8,846 nt of DNA from Betaproteobacteria bacterium (GTDB taxonomy: Bacteria > Pseudomonadota > Gammaproteobacteria > Burkholderiales > Rhodocyclaceae), in NCBI GenBank assembly GCA_025997045.1, contig BNUB01000095.1, forward strand, positions 1 to 8,846. The letters are read 5' to 3'. The position numbers and the translations under genes are program-made. This document shows positions 1-8,577 of the stretch, in pieces. The notes under the pieces were generated by a model, which saw only the letters and a list, made by a program, of their open reading frames with translations, ran no database searches and had not been told where the DNA came from. Each line of letters begins with the position of its first letter. Position 1 is the first letter of the stretch.

Positions 1-1053
<1,053 letters not shown>

Positions 1054-1071
1054 GAGATTCCTTGTCTTGGG

Positions 1072-2103
1072 TCAGAAAGTGTAGCCGTATTCAAGCGGCG
1101 TCGGCTCCAGCCGGTCGAGCAGTTTCAGCAGCGGGCCGAAGGCATGGTAACGCTCGCAGGTCTTGCGCAGGTGGCGCATGACCCGCGGCATGTCGGCAAG
1201 GTAGCCGTCCTTGCCGTCGCGATGGTTGAGGCGGGCGAAGATGCCGAGCACCTTGAGGTGACGCTGCACGCCCATCCATTCGTATTCGCGGTGAAAGTCG
1301 GCGAAATCCGTCCGCACCGGCAAACCGAGCTTTCGCGCCATCTCCCAGTAGCGGGCGAGGAGGTCGAGGGTGAATGCTTCGTCCCAGTCGATGTAGGCGT
1401 CCTTGAACAGGGAGACCAGATCGTAGGTGAGCGGGCCGTAGACCGCGTCCTGAAAGTCGATGATGCCGGGGTTGGCCCGGGGGGTGTGCATCAGGTTGCG
1501 CGAGTGATAGTCGCGGTGGACGAAAACCTGCGGTTCGGCCAGATTGACCGCGATGATGTGCTCGAAGGTGTCGGTGAGCATGGCGGCTTCAGCAGGCGCC
1601 AGCGCGATGCCTTTATGGCGGGCGATGTACCACTCGGGAAAGAGCATCAGCTCGCGCCGCAGCAGCGCCGCGGAGTAGTCCGGCAGCACGTTCGGGCGGC
1701 TTGCCGCCTGTAGCGCGAGCAGCGCGCCGATTGCGTCGGCGTAAAGGTGGGCGGCGGCATGCGGGGTGCAGTCGGGCGCGCGCAGGATGTCGAGATAGGT
1801 GGTGTTGCCGAGGTCTTCGATGAGCAGAAAACCGTCGCTTACGTTCTCGGCCAACACGGCGGGGACATGGACATTGGCGCGGCGAAACAGCTCGGCGATG
1901 GCGAGCCAGGGGCGACAGTCCTCTTGTGGCGGCGGGGCGTCCATGACGATCAGGCTGGCGTCGGCGTCGGCGTTACGGCTGAGGCGGAAATAGCGGCGGA
2001 AACTGGCGTCCGATGATGCCGGGGTCAAGGTGAAACCGGTATCCGGCAGTTGCCGGGCAAGCCAGTTGTGGAGTTGCTCGATGCGGGGAGGTGTGTGAGT
2101 CAA
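1072..2103 (-). CDS. amgK: N-acetylmuramate/N-acetylglucosamine 1-kinase AmgK (aminoglycoside-phosphotransferase fold)
   Basis: Cytoplasmic sugar kinase that phosphorylates the anomeric carbon of MurNAc/GlcNAc in the peptidoglycan-recycling route described in Pseudomonas, where MurU then makes UDP-MurNAc. The 343 residues fit the family length. Visible motifs are an N-lobe stretch SSDASFRRYFRL (30-41), VMDAPPP (53-59), a hinge FLLIEDLG (92-99), the catalytic loop HRDYHSRN (196-203, D198 and N203) and metal-binding DFQD (216-219). The start is TTG at 2103. The only in-frame codons between it and the upstream stop at 2145-2143 contain no ATG or GTG, and AAGG at 2112-2109 sits 5 nt before the TTG. 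The gene is divergent from lptD, as in Pseudomonas, but murU is not next to it; a phosphate permease gene is. The fold and catalytic residues are seen directly. Substrate is inferred from similarity and location, and a different small-molecule kinase cannot be excluded. Confidence 0.85.
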   Translation of the reverse strand: MTHTPPRIEQLHNWLARQLPDTGFTLTPASSDASFRRYFRLSRNADADASLIVMDAPPPQEDCRPWLAIAELFRRANVHVPAVLAENVSDGFLLIEDLGNTTYLDILRAPDCTPHAAAHLYADAIGALLALQAASRPNVLPDYSAALLRRELMLFPEWYIARHKGIALAPAEAAMLTDTFEHIIAVNLAEPQVFVHRDYHSRNLMHTPRANPGIIDFQDAVYGPLTYDLVSLFKDAYIDWDEAFTLDLLARYWEMARKLGLPVRTDFADFHREYEWMGVQRHLKVLGIFARLNHRDGKDGYLADMPRVMRHLRKTCERYHAFGPLLKLLDRLEPTPLEYGYTF

Positions 2104-2127
2104 GTCAGCCTTGTGTGCAGGTTCGTG

Positions 2128-2145
2128 TAGAATTCCGCGATTCTA
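2128..2145. promoter_or_regulatory. Inverted repeat with two -10-like arms in the amgK/lptD divergent gap
   Basis: The sequence TAGAATTCCGCGATTCTA has perfect 6-bp arms (TAGAAT and ATTCTA) around a 6-bp spacer. Each arm reads TAGAAT on its own strand, one mismatch from the sigma-70 -10 consensus, so the two could be back-to-back -10 boxes for lptD (plus) and amgK (minus). Leaders would then be roughly 30-40 nt on each side. I could not find a convincing -35 at 16-18 nt for either strand, so these may instead be a regulator site or chance. Confidence 0.25.
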
Positions 2146-2177
2146 TCAAAGGTGCGTGTGGGGAAACCTTGCCGGTT

Positions 2178-4796
2178 ATGGCTCTTAAAACACGAATGCG
2201 GATTATTCCGCTCTTGCTCTGCTGCATGTCCGGGGCAACATGGGCGGCGAACATGCAGCCGCTGGTGGTTTCTCCTGATCTGATCCGGGGGGGTGACAGG
2301 CGCGCTCCGCTACCTGCCAAGGTGGATGCCGACCCGGAGGCGGGCAAGCCACGCCCCGGCGCTACGCCTGCGGACGAGCCTGCGGCGGCCCCTGTCGTTG
2401 ATGCCATGATCATCTCGCCGACGGGGGGAGACATCGCGCCGCTCAGGCCGGAAGCTCCGGTGGTGTCCAGGCCCGAGGAGGATGTGCCGCAGTCCGACGC
2501 GGTTGTCATCCCCGTTGCGCCAACTGCTGCGCCTTCTGCTACCCCGCCCGCGCAATCTGCTCCGACTGAGCAGACGACGCCTGCCCCTGCCGCATCGCCG
2601 CAGGGCGCTTCCACGGTGCCCGGTGAAACCGGGATTAGCGCGCTGCGCATCTACGGCACCCGTGCGGTGGAAATGGTGGCGGAGGGCGATGCGGAATTAC
2701 AACGTGATGCGCTGCTGCTGACGGCGGATCGCCTGGTTTATCGTGAACCGCTCGATGAGGCGGTGGCCGAGGGCAACGTGCGCCTGAGTCAGGGCGAAAG
2801 CCATATGTCCGGCCCCGCAGTGCGGCTGGTGGTGGGGGAGCGTACCGGCGAATTTCAGTCGCCGACTTATGCGATCACCCGCACCCGCGAGCCCCTTGAA
2901 GAAGGCGATCCGCCCCGCACCATCTCGGGCGGCGGGCAGGCTGACGTGCTGCATTTCGATGGCGAAAACCAGTATCGGGCCGAAAACGCGACCTGGTCGA
3001 CCTGCAGCGCACCGAACCCTGACTGGTATCTCAAGGCCGGTGAACTCGCGCTCGATTACGACAGCGAGATGGGAACCGCGTATAACAGCACCGTGGTGTT
3101 CAAGGGCGTGCCGATTTTCTGGGCGCCGTGGGCCGAGTTTCCCCTCGTCGGTCAGCGCCAGTCGGGGCTGTTGCCGCCGACTATCGGCTCGACCAACAAG
3201 ACCGGCTTCGATCTGACCGTGCCGTATTACTGGAACATCGCGCCCAACTACGACTTTACCTTCGTGCCGCGCTTCATGAGCCGACGCGGCTTGCAACTGG
3301 GCGGCGAACTGCGCTATCTCGGCGCCAGCTACAACGGCACGGCGCGGGCGGAATGGTTGCCCAATGACCGCGTGAGCGGCAAACAGCGTTCCCTGGGGGC
3401 GTGGCAGCACCAACACTGGCTGACGCCGACCCTCTACAGTTCGATCGACCTCAATGCGGTGTCGGATGACGAGTATTTCGAGGATCTGTCGTCCAGGGTG
3501 TCGATGGCCTCCAAGGTCAACCTGCTGCGCGAGGGCCGCCTGATGTACGTTGGCGGCGGCTGGTGGAATGCTTCGGCGCTGGTGCAAAGCTACCAGACCC
3601 TGTCCACCGACAAGAATGAGCGCGTGATCACGCCTTATCGGCGCCTGCCGCAAGTGTTGCTCAATGCGAGCCGTCCCAATGATATCGGCGGGCTGGATCT
3701 CGCCTTCCAGGGCGAATTCGTGCGCTTCATCCACCCTGATGACGACCACCCGGACGGCAATCGCTTCACCGCCTATCCGCAGGTGTCCTTGCCCTTCGTG
3801 CGTCCGGGGTATTACATCACGCCCAAGTTTGGTCTGCACTACACCCGTTACGACATCGACCGCGACAAGCTCGTGCCGGGGATGCGGGACAACATTACCC
3901 GCTCGGTGCCGATCTTTTCGGTCGATTCCGGGATGGCCTTCGAGCGCGAGACGCGGCTGTTGGGACAGGATTTCGTCCAGACCCTGGAGCCGCGTGTCTA
4001 TTACCTCAACACCGCGTACCGGCGTCAGGATGACATCCCGCTCTACGATACCAGCCGTTACGACTTCGGCTTTGCCCAGATTTTCTCCGAGAATCTCTAC
4101 ACCGGCAGTGACCGCATTGCCGATGCCAACCAGCTCACCGCCGCGGTGACTTCACGGCTGGTCGATGCGTCGACCGGGGTGGAGCGGCTGAAGTTGCTGC
4201 TGGGGCAGCGTTATTATTTTGAAAATCAACGGGTCACGTTGAATTACCGCGATGAGTTCGGCCACACCATCCCGGTGGAGTCGCCGCGCGTCGGGCGTCG
4301 CACCGATGTGCTGACCGGTATCGGCGGGCAGATCACCGCCAACAGCACGCTCGAGTCATTGTGGCAATATAATACCCGCGATGATGCCACCGAGCGTTTC
4401 AACGCAACCTGGCGCTACAACCCCGGTTTTGCCCGGGCCTTGAACGTCAGCTATCGTTACACGCGGGACATCCTGCGTGATCTGGATGTCTCCGGCCAGT
4501 GGCCGTTGGGGGGCAGATGGTATGGTGTCGCGCGCCTGATCGAATCGCTCAAGGACAAGCGCCTGACCGAAGCCATTGGCGGCATCGAGTATGACGGCGG
4601 TTGCTGGGTGGTGCGCGTTGCGCTTCACCGCTTCGTGACCCGCGAGGATAATGTGACCAAGGCGTTTTTCGTGCAACTCGAACTCAACGATCTGGCGAGC
4701 ATCGGCTCCAGCCCGCTCAACCTGATCAAGCGTAGCGTGCCCGGCTACGGCCAGATCAACGAGGCTGGCGGCAACCGGGTTTTTGGTAACGAATAA
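2178..4796 (+). CDS. lptD: LPS-assembly outer-membrane protein LptD (OstA/Imp)
   Basis: Outer-membrane beta-barrel that, with LptE, inserts lipopolysaccharide into the outer leaflet. The protein has 872 residues from ATG 2178. The signal peptide has n-region KTRMR, core IIPLLLCC and probable cleavage after ATWA (residue 23). A Pro/Ala-rich linker follows at about 24-152. The periplasmic OstA/LptA-like jellyroll starts near ALRIYGTRAVEMVAEGDAEL (about 155). Then come STCSAPNPDW (Cys276) and the barrel, with PYYWNIAPN (349-357), TLEPRVYYL and EYDGGCW (Cys809). All of this parallels E. coli LptD. Only two cysteines remain in the mature protein, matching E. coli C173 and C725; equivalents of C31 and C724 are missing. 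The frame stays open upstream to a GTG at 2091, but those codons overlap amgK and have no signal sequence. ATG 2178 is preferred. A TTG at 2169 sits closer (4 nt) to the GGGGA at 2160-2164 and is the main alternative. It leads surA by 46 bp. Confidence 0.96.
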   Translation: MALKTRMRIIPLLLCCMSGATWAANMQPLVVSPDLIRGGDRRAPLPAKVDADPEAGKPRPGATPADEPAAAPVVDAMIISPTGGDIAPLRPEAPVVSRPEEDVPQSDAVVIPVAPTAAPSATPPAQSAPTEQTTPAPAASPQGASTVPGETGISALRIYGTRAVEMVAEGDAELQRDALLLTADRLVYREPLDEAVAEGNVRLSQGESHMSGPAVRLVVGERTGEFQSPTYAITRTREPLEEGDPPRTISGGGQADVLHFDGENQYRAENATWSTCSAPNPDWYLKAGELALDYDSEMGTAYNSTVVFKGVPIFWAPWAEFPLVGQRQSGLLPPTIGSTNKTGFDLTVPYYWNIAPNYDFTFVPRFMSRRGLQLGGELRYLGASYNGTARAEWLPNDRVSGKQRSLGAWQHQHWLTPTLYSSIDLNAVSDDEYFEDLSSRVSMASKVNLLREGRLMYVGGGWWNASALVQSYQTLSTDKNERVITPYRRLPQVLLNASRPNDIGGLDLAFQGEFVRFIHPDDDHPDGNRFTAYPQVSLPFVRPGYYITPKFGLHYTRYDIDRDKLVPGMRDNITRSVPIFSVDSGMAFERETRLLGQDFVQTLEPRVYYLNTAYRRQDDIPLYDTSRYDFGFAQIFSENLYTGSDRIADANQLTAAVTSRLVDASTGVERLKLLLGQRYYFENQRVTLNYRDEFGHTIPVESPRVGRRTDVLTGIGGQITANSTLESLWQYNTRDDATERFNATWRYNPGFARALNVSYRYTRDILRDLDVSGQWPLGGRWYGVARLIESLKDKRLTEAIGGIEYDGGCWVVRVALHRFVTREDNVTKAFFVQLELNDLASIGSSPLNLIKRSVPGYGQINEAGGNRVFGNE

Positions 4797-4842
4797 CTTC
4801 GCTCATTTATTTTTCAGCTCATTTTTGCCCTCACTCCTGTCC

Positions 4843-6165
4843 ATGAATCGACCCTTTTCGCGCATTCTCGTCGTTGCTGCCCTTGGCTTCGCCGCTGTCA
4901 TCAGCGCGCTCGTCCCCTCGACCGCGGCCGCAGCGACGGTAAACGAAATTGATCGCATCGTTGCCGTGGTCAACAGCGAGGTCATCACTTCGTTGCAGTT
5001 GCGCGAACGGCTGGCCCAGGTGCATCGCCAGTTTCAGCGCCAAAGCGCGCAGCTTCCCCCCGATGACGTGCTGGAACGGCAGATTCTCGACCAGATGATC
5101 GTCGAGCGTGCCCAGATGCAGCTTGCCAACGACACCTCGCTGCAAATTGACGACACCATGATCGAGCGGGCCATCGGGCGCATTGCCGCCGCCAATCGCC
5201 TGACGATAGACGAGATGAAAGCCGCGCTCGTCCGCGACGGCATTGACTGGGAACGCTTTACCCGCGAAGTCCGCACCGAGCTGCTGCTCTCCCGTCTGCG
5301 TGAGCGCGAGGTCGACAACCGGGTGACAGTCACCGACGCCGAGATCGCGAGCTTCATCAAAAATAACCCCGATGCTTTTTCCAGCGTCGAATACCACCTC
5401 GCCCACATCCTGCTGTCCCCCAGGGGCGGGGATGCAAACGCCATGGCGGCCTTGCGTGAGCGGGTGGAACAGGTGCTGGGTCGCCTGGGAGCGGGCGAGG
5501 ATTTTGCCCGCGTCGCCATCGACAGTTCGGATGCGCCCGATGCCTTGCGCGGGGGCGATGTCGGCTGGTTCGGGCGCGATCGCATGCCCGGCCTCTACGC
5601 TGAAGTGGTGACGTCGCTTGCGCCAGGCGAAATCTCCTCGCCGCTGCGCAGCGCCGATGGCTTGCACATCATCAAGCTCATCGACAAACGCCAGGGGGAA
5701 GACGGCGGCAGCACGCACCGGATTGAACAGACCCATGCCCGCCACATCCTGATCAAAACGACGGAAATTCTCGCCGATGCCGAAGCCGAAGCCCGGCTGC
5801 GGGCCTTGCGCGAACGCATCGTCAATGGCAGCGATTTTGCCGAGCTGGCCAAGGCGAGTTCCGCCGATCTTTCCGCCTCCAAGGGGGGCGACCTGGGCTG
5901 GCTCAACCCCGGCGACACGGTGCCCGAATTCGAGCGCGCGATGGATGCGCTCAAACCCGGTGAAGTCAGCCCACCCGTGCATTCCCCCTTTGGCTGGCAT
6001 TTGATTCAGGTGCTGGAGCGGCGCACTCAGGATGTGAGCGACGAATTCAAGAAGAACAGTGCGCGTGCAATTCTGCGTCAACGGAAAGCCGATGACGCCT
6101 ATGATGAGTGGCTGCGCCAGTTGCGCGACAGTACCTATGTTGAGTACAGGCTGGATACAGAATGA
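4843..6165 (+). CDS. surA: Periplasmic chaperone / peptidyl-prolyl isomerase SurA
   Basis: Periplasmic chaperone that delivers unfolded outer-membrane proteins, LptD being a classic client, to the BAM complex. The 440 residues compare with 428 in E. coli. The signal peptide is residues 1 to about 31 (core ILVVAALGFAAVISALV, cleavage in an STAAAA run). The N-terminal chaperone domain begins NEIDRIVAVVNSEVITS. Two parvulin domains follow: P1 at about 183-283 (YHLAHILL, GGDVGWFG, DGLHIIKL) and P2 at about 297-394 (HARHILIK, GGDLGW, FGWHLIQVLERR). A C-terminal helix ends the protein. The start is ATG 4843 because the signal peptide begins there. The frame is open back to a TTG at 4783 inside lptD, which would put 20 extra residues ahead of the signal. 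No clear Shine-Dalgarno site precedes the ATG. Cotranscription with lptD is likely, and the stop overlaps the pdxA start. Confidence 0.96.
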   Translation: MNRPFSRILVVAALGFAAVISALVPSTAAAATVNEIDRIVAVVNSEVITSLQLRERLAQVHRQFQRQSAQLPPDDVLERQILDQMIVERAQMQLANDTSLQIDDTMIERAIGRIAAANRLTIDEMKAALVRDGIDWERFTREVRTELLLSRLREREVDNRVTVTDAEIASFIKNNPDAFSSVEYHLAHILLSPRGGDANAMAALRERVEQVLGRLGAGEDFARVAIDSSDAPDALRGGDVGWFGRDRMPGLYAEVVTSLAPGEISSPLRSADGLHIIKLIDKRQGEDGGSTHRIEQTHARHILIKTTEILADAEAEARLRALRERIVNGSDFAELAKASSADLSASKGGDLGWLNPGDTVPEFERAMDALKPGEVSPPVHSPFGWHLIQVLERRTQDVSDEFKKNSARAILRQRKADDAYDEWLRQLRDSTYVEYRLDTE

Positions 6166-7166
6166 ATAGTGTGCATGAACAGCACCGCCCCATCCTGGCG
6201 GTGACAAGTGGTGAACCTGCCGGTGTTGGCCCTGAACTCTGCACCAGACTGGTCGAGCGTAAATGGTCGGCGCATCTGGTTGTCGTCGGTGATGCCGATC
6301 TCATCGAAGAACGTCTTGAGCGTGCCGGGCATTCCATGGTGGTGCGTTTCTGGCAGCCCGGTCTGCCCCCCGAAAACGGGGTGTTTGATGTCCTGCATTG
6401 CCCGCTGGTGTGCCCGGTGCTCGCCGGTGAGCCCGATCCGCGCAATGCGGCCTACGTGCTCAAGACCCTGGATCGCGCCATCGACGGCTGTCACAAGGGC
6501 ACCTTCGCCGGCATGGTCACGGCCCCGGTGCACAAAGGCGTGATCTGCGATTCCGGGGTCGAATTCTCCGGCCATACCGAATACCTCGCCGCCAAGACCA
6601 AAACGCCCCAGGTCGTGATGATGCTGGTGGGCGGCGGAATGCGGGTCGCGCTTGCCACCACGCATTTGCCGCTGGCCGAAGTCTCACACGCGCTCACCGC
6701 CGAGCGCCTGACGCGCACGCTCGAAATCGTCCATTACGACCTGATCAACTATTTTGGCGTCGATCATCCGCACATTCTGGTGGCCGGTTTCAACCCGCAC
6801 GCGGGCGAGGGTGGGCACATCGGACGCGAAGAAGTCAATGTCATTATCCCGGTACTCGAACGCCTGCGTAAAGACGGGCTGGATGTGGTGGGCCCGCTCC
6901 CTGCCGATACCCTGTTCGTCCCCCATACCCTGGCGAAAGCCGATGCGGTGCTGGCGATGTACCACGACCAAGGCTTGCCGGTGCTCAAACACGCCAGTTT
7001 CGGCGGCGGGGTGAATGTCACCCTCGGGCTGCCGATCATTCGCACCTCGGTCGACCACGGCACCGCGCTTGATCTGGTCGGGACGGGCCAAGCCAATCCG
7101 GGCAGCCTGTTCGCGGCGGTGGAGCTTGCCATCAACATGGTGAAGTCGCAGAGTCGGCCGGGATGA
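6162..7166 (+). CDS. pdxA: 4-hydroxythreonine-4-phosphate dehydrogenase PdxA
   Basis: Cytoplasmic NAD-dependent enzyme of the DXP-dependent pyridoxal-phosphate pathway. It oxidises 4-phosphohydroxy-L-threonine, whose product goes to PdxJ. The 334 residues match the family length (329 in E. coli). Visible features are the N-terminal [12 protein letters not shown], substrate-contact segment TAPVHK (120-125) with SGHTEYLA (136-143), and the three metal-ligand histidines expected from E. coli: H168 (TTHLP), H213 ([11 protein letters not shown]) and H268 ([11 protein letters not shown]). [24 protein letters not shown] follows in two adjoining blocks. All key residues are present. The ATG overlaps the surA stop by 4 nt (ATGA), and the stop overlaps the rsmA start the same way, so translation is probably coupled along surA-pdxA-rsmA. 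Nothing unusual otherwise. Confidence 0.97.
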   Translation: MNSVHEQHRPILAVTSGEPAGVGPELCTRLVERKWSAHLVVVGDADLIEERLERAGHSMVVRFWQPGLPPENGVFDVLHCPLVCPVLAGEPDPRNAAYVLKTLDRAIDGCHKGTFAGMVTAPVHKGVICDSGVEFSGHTEYLAAKTKTPQVVMMLVGGGMRVALATTHLPLAEVSHALTAERLTRTLEIVHYDLINYFGVDHPHILVAGFNPHAGEGGHIGREEVNVIIPVLERLRKDGLDVVGPLPADTLFVPHTLAKADAVLAMYHDQGLPVLKHASFGGGVNVTLGLPIIRTSVDHGTALDLVGTGQANPGSLFAAVELAINMVKSQSRPG

Positions 7167-7999
7167 CCGCAGCGGCGAGCCACATCGCCCGCAAGCGCTT
7201 CGGCCAGAATTTCCTCTCCGACCCTGACATCATCAGCCGCATCGTCGCGGCAGTGCGTCCGCGCCCCGGCGAAACCCTGGTCGAGATCGGCCCCGGACTC
7301 GGCGCGCTCACCGCGCCCCTGATCCAGGCCCTGGGCCATCTGCATGCGGTTGAAATCGACCGCGATCTCATCGCCCGCCTGCACCAGCGTTATCTCCCGG
7401 CCCAACTGACGATCCACGAAGGCGACGCGCTGAAATTCGATTTCGCCACGCTGTGTCCGGCCGGGCAGGGCACCATCCGGGTCGTGGGCAATCTGCCCTA
7501 CAACATTTCCACCCCGCTGCTGTTCCATCTTGCCTCTTATGCCGAACGGGTCAGCGACATGACCTTCATGCTGCAAAAAGAGGTGGTGATGCGCATGGTG
7601 GCCGACCCCGGCACTGAAGAATATGGCCGCCTCTCGGTCATGCTGCAATACCGTTTCCGCATGGGCTGGCTGTTCGATGTGCCGCCGGAAGCCTTTCGCC
7701 CGGCCCCCAGGATCATGTCGAGCATCGTGCGCATGGCCCCGCGTCCGCCGGGCGAATGCACCGCCACGAACGAGGAGCTGCTCGAAAAAATCGTCGCCGC
7801 AGCCTTCGGCCAGCGCCGCAAGACCTTGCGCAATACCCTGAAAGATTATCTGGACGAGGCCGACTTCACCGCACTCGGTCTGGATTCCGGCTTGCGCGGC
7901 GAACGGCTGTCGGTGGCCGAGTTTGTCGCGATTGCCAATTATTGTGACCGTGGTACTTCTCTAGGCAGCTTTTCAAGTGCCACGTCGCGGGTTGGTTGA
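7163..7999 (+). CDS. rsmA: 16S rRNA (adenine1518-N6/adenine1519-N6)-dimethyltransferase RsmA (KsgA), with altered C-terminus
   Basis: Cytoplasmic SAM-dependent enzyme that dimethylates two adjacent adenines near the 3' end of 16S rRNA late in 30S assembly; loss gives kasugamycin resistance in other bacteria. The 278 residues compare with 273 in E. coli. Motifs in order are [10 protein letters not shown] (11-20), SAM loop [11 protein letters not shown] (40-50), AVEIDRDL (62-69), EGDALKFDF (86-94), catalytic NLPYNIS (110-116), [12 protein letters not shown] (180-191) and [14 protein letters not shown] (214-227). The conserved C-terminal signature ends at [12 protein letters not shown] (249-260). 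From residue 261 on, the reading frame runs over the reverse of the fic 3' end and no longer looks like RsmA. The tail [18 protein letters not shown] is therefore probably acquired. The catalytic core is intact, so the protein is expected to be active. It starts within the pdxA stop (ATGA). Confidence 0.95.
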   Translation: MTAAASHIARKRFGQNFLSDPDIISRIVAAVRPRPGETLVEIGPGLGALTAPLIQALGHLHAVEIDRDLIARLHQRYLPAQLTIHEGDALKFDFATLCPAGQGTIRVVGNLPYNISTPLLFHLASYAERVSDMTFMLQKEVVMRMVADPGTEEYGRLSVMLQYRFRMGWLFDVPPEAFRPAPRIMSSIVRMAPRPPGECTATNEELLEKIVAAAFGQRRKTLRNTLKDYLDEADFTALGLDSGLRGERLSVAEFVAIANYCDRGTSLGSFSSATSRVG

Positions 8000-8577
8000 A
8001 TAGCTTCGGTTAAAAGCTGTTTAAGCGGCTCCATGTTATTAACAAAACTGAGTTCTGATGCTCTGTCCCACCGATCTTTATTGCGATCAATTTTTGTCTG
8101 GTCTATCTCATACCCTGCTTCACGAGCCAGTTGCCCAAAAAACTCGCGGATACTCCGGCCATTGCCATCCCGGAAAGGGTGTACTGTATTCCATTCAGAA
8201 AAATAGAACGCCAAGCGATCCACGAAATTTGTCTTGTCCAGTCCGTGTAAATTATTCTCTTTTAATAAACCGTCAGAGATTATATCAGCGTATCCTTCGA
8301 TAAATTGAGTGTTACAAAACCGGGTTTTATCTTTTAAAATATTGCGTGTACGAACCTCTCCTGCCCACTCGTATACACCTTGAAAAAGGTACTTGTGGAT
8401 TTGCTTCAAATGTGCCAGATCAAACTTCCCCTGGATAGGATTTTCGCGCAAGTCCTCAACGCGGAAATTCACATCTTCGTATTCAAAATCGCGTAACGCA
8501 TTGGCGTCACGTATCCCAGCTTTGTTGCGCAAAACATTCGTGCCAGGATACGTATATGGATCAGCATCTTGAACCAT
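7939..8577 (-). CDS. fic: Fic-domain adenylyltransferase toxin (class I, VbhT-like)
   Basis: Fic enzymes transfer AMP from ATP to a hydroxyl on a target protein. Class I bacterial toxins of the VbhT/FicT kind are known to inactivate DNA gyrase and topoisomerase IV; that target is inferred here, not seen. The 212 residues form a stand-alone Fic protein. It has the N-terminal family start [19 protein letters not shown] (7-24), the target-docking flap region [12 protein letters not shown] (76-87) and a complete active-site motif [12 protein letters not shown] (133-144) with catalytic His133. Residues after about 195 look like a free tail, and no BID secretion domain is present. The start ATG 8577-8575 overlaps the antitoxin stop as TAATG, so translation is probably coupled and the antitoxin is made first. 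The gene is about 43% G+C (600 bases hand-counted), far below its neighbours, which indicates horizontal transfer. It runs towards rsmA and overlaps it by 61 bp. Confidence 0.95.
   Translation of the reverse strand: MVQDADPYTYPGTNVLRNKAGIRDANALRDFEYEDVNFRVEDLRENPIQGKFDLAHLKQIHKYLFQGVYEWAGEVRTRNILKDKTRFCNTQFIEGYADIISDGLLKENNLHGLDKTNFVDRLAFYFSEWNTVHPFRDGNGRSIREFFGQLAREAGYEIDQTKIDRNKDRWDRASELSFVNNMEPLKQLLTEAIQPTRDVALEKLPREVPRSQ
7940..7999. other. Probable insertion boundary: rsmA 3' end overlapping convergent fic 3' end
   Basis: The fic stop (TAA on the minus strand at 7941-7939) falls exactly where RsmA family similarity ends, at residue 260. From here rightward base composition drops from about 63% to about 43% G+C. 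The last 20 codons of rsmA, including its stop at 7997-7999, are shared with the fic 3' end on the other strand. The simplest reading is that the fic-antitoxin segment joined the chromosome within the last codons of rsmA. No target duplication or attachment site is visible on this side, and the far boundary lies outside the window. Confidence 0.6.

Noticed and set aside
2091..2177. Upstream GTG start for lptD adding 29 residues
   Set aside because: It would overlap the amgK start and place a hydrophilic, Cys-containing stretch before the signal peptide.
2161..2189. SigmaE-like promoter (GGAAACCTT with downstream TCTTAAA) for lptD
   Set aside because: The E. coli operon is known to be sigmaE-driven, but this match is imperfect and its -10 would fall inside the coding region, after the ATG.
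2697..3839. Open minus-strand frame of 380 codons inside lptD
   Set aside because: Antisense shadow of a strongly conserved outer-membrane protein; no recognisable domain.
4831..6207. Open minus-strand frame of 458 codons covering surA
   Set aside because: Antisense shadow of surA; composition follows the complementary codons and shows no motif.
6764..7648. Open minus-strand frame of 294 codons across pdxA/rsmA
   Set aside because: It crosses two genes with all catalytic motifs on the plus strand; no evidence of its own.
8002..8018. Hairpin AGCTT/AAGCT as a terminator after rsmA
   Set aside because: Only 5 bp of stem with a 7-nt loop, no T tract, and it lies inside fic.
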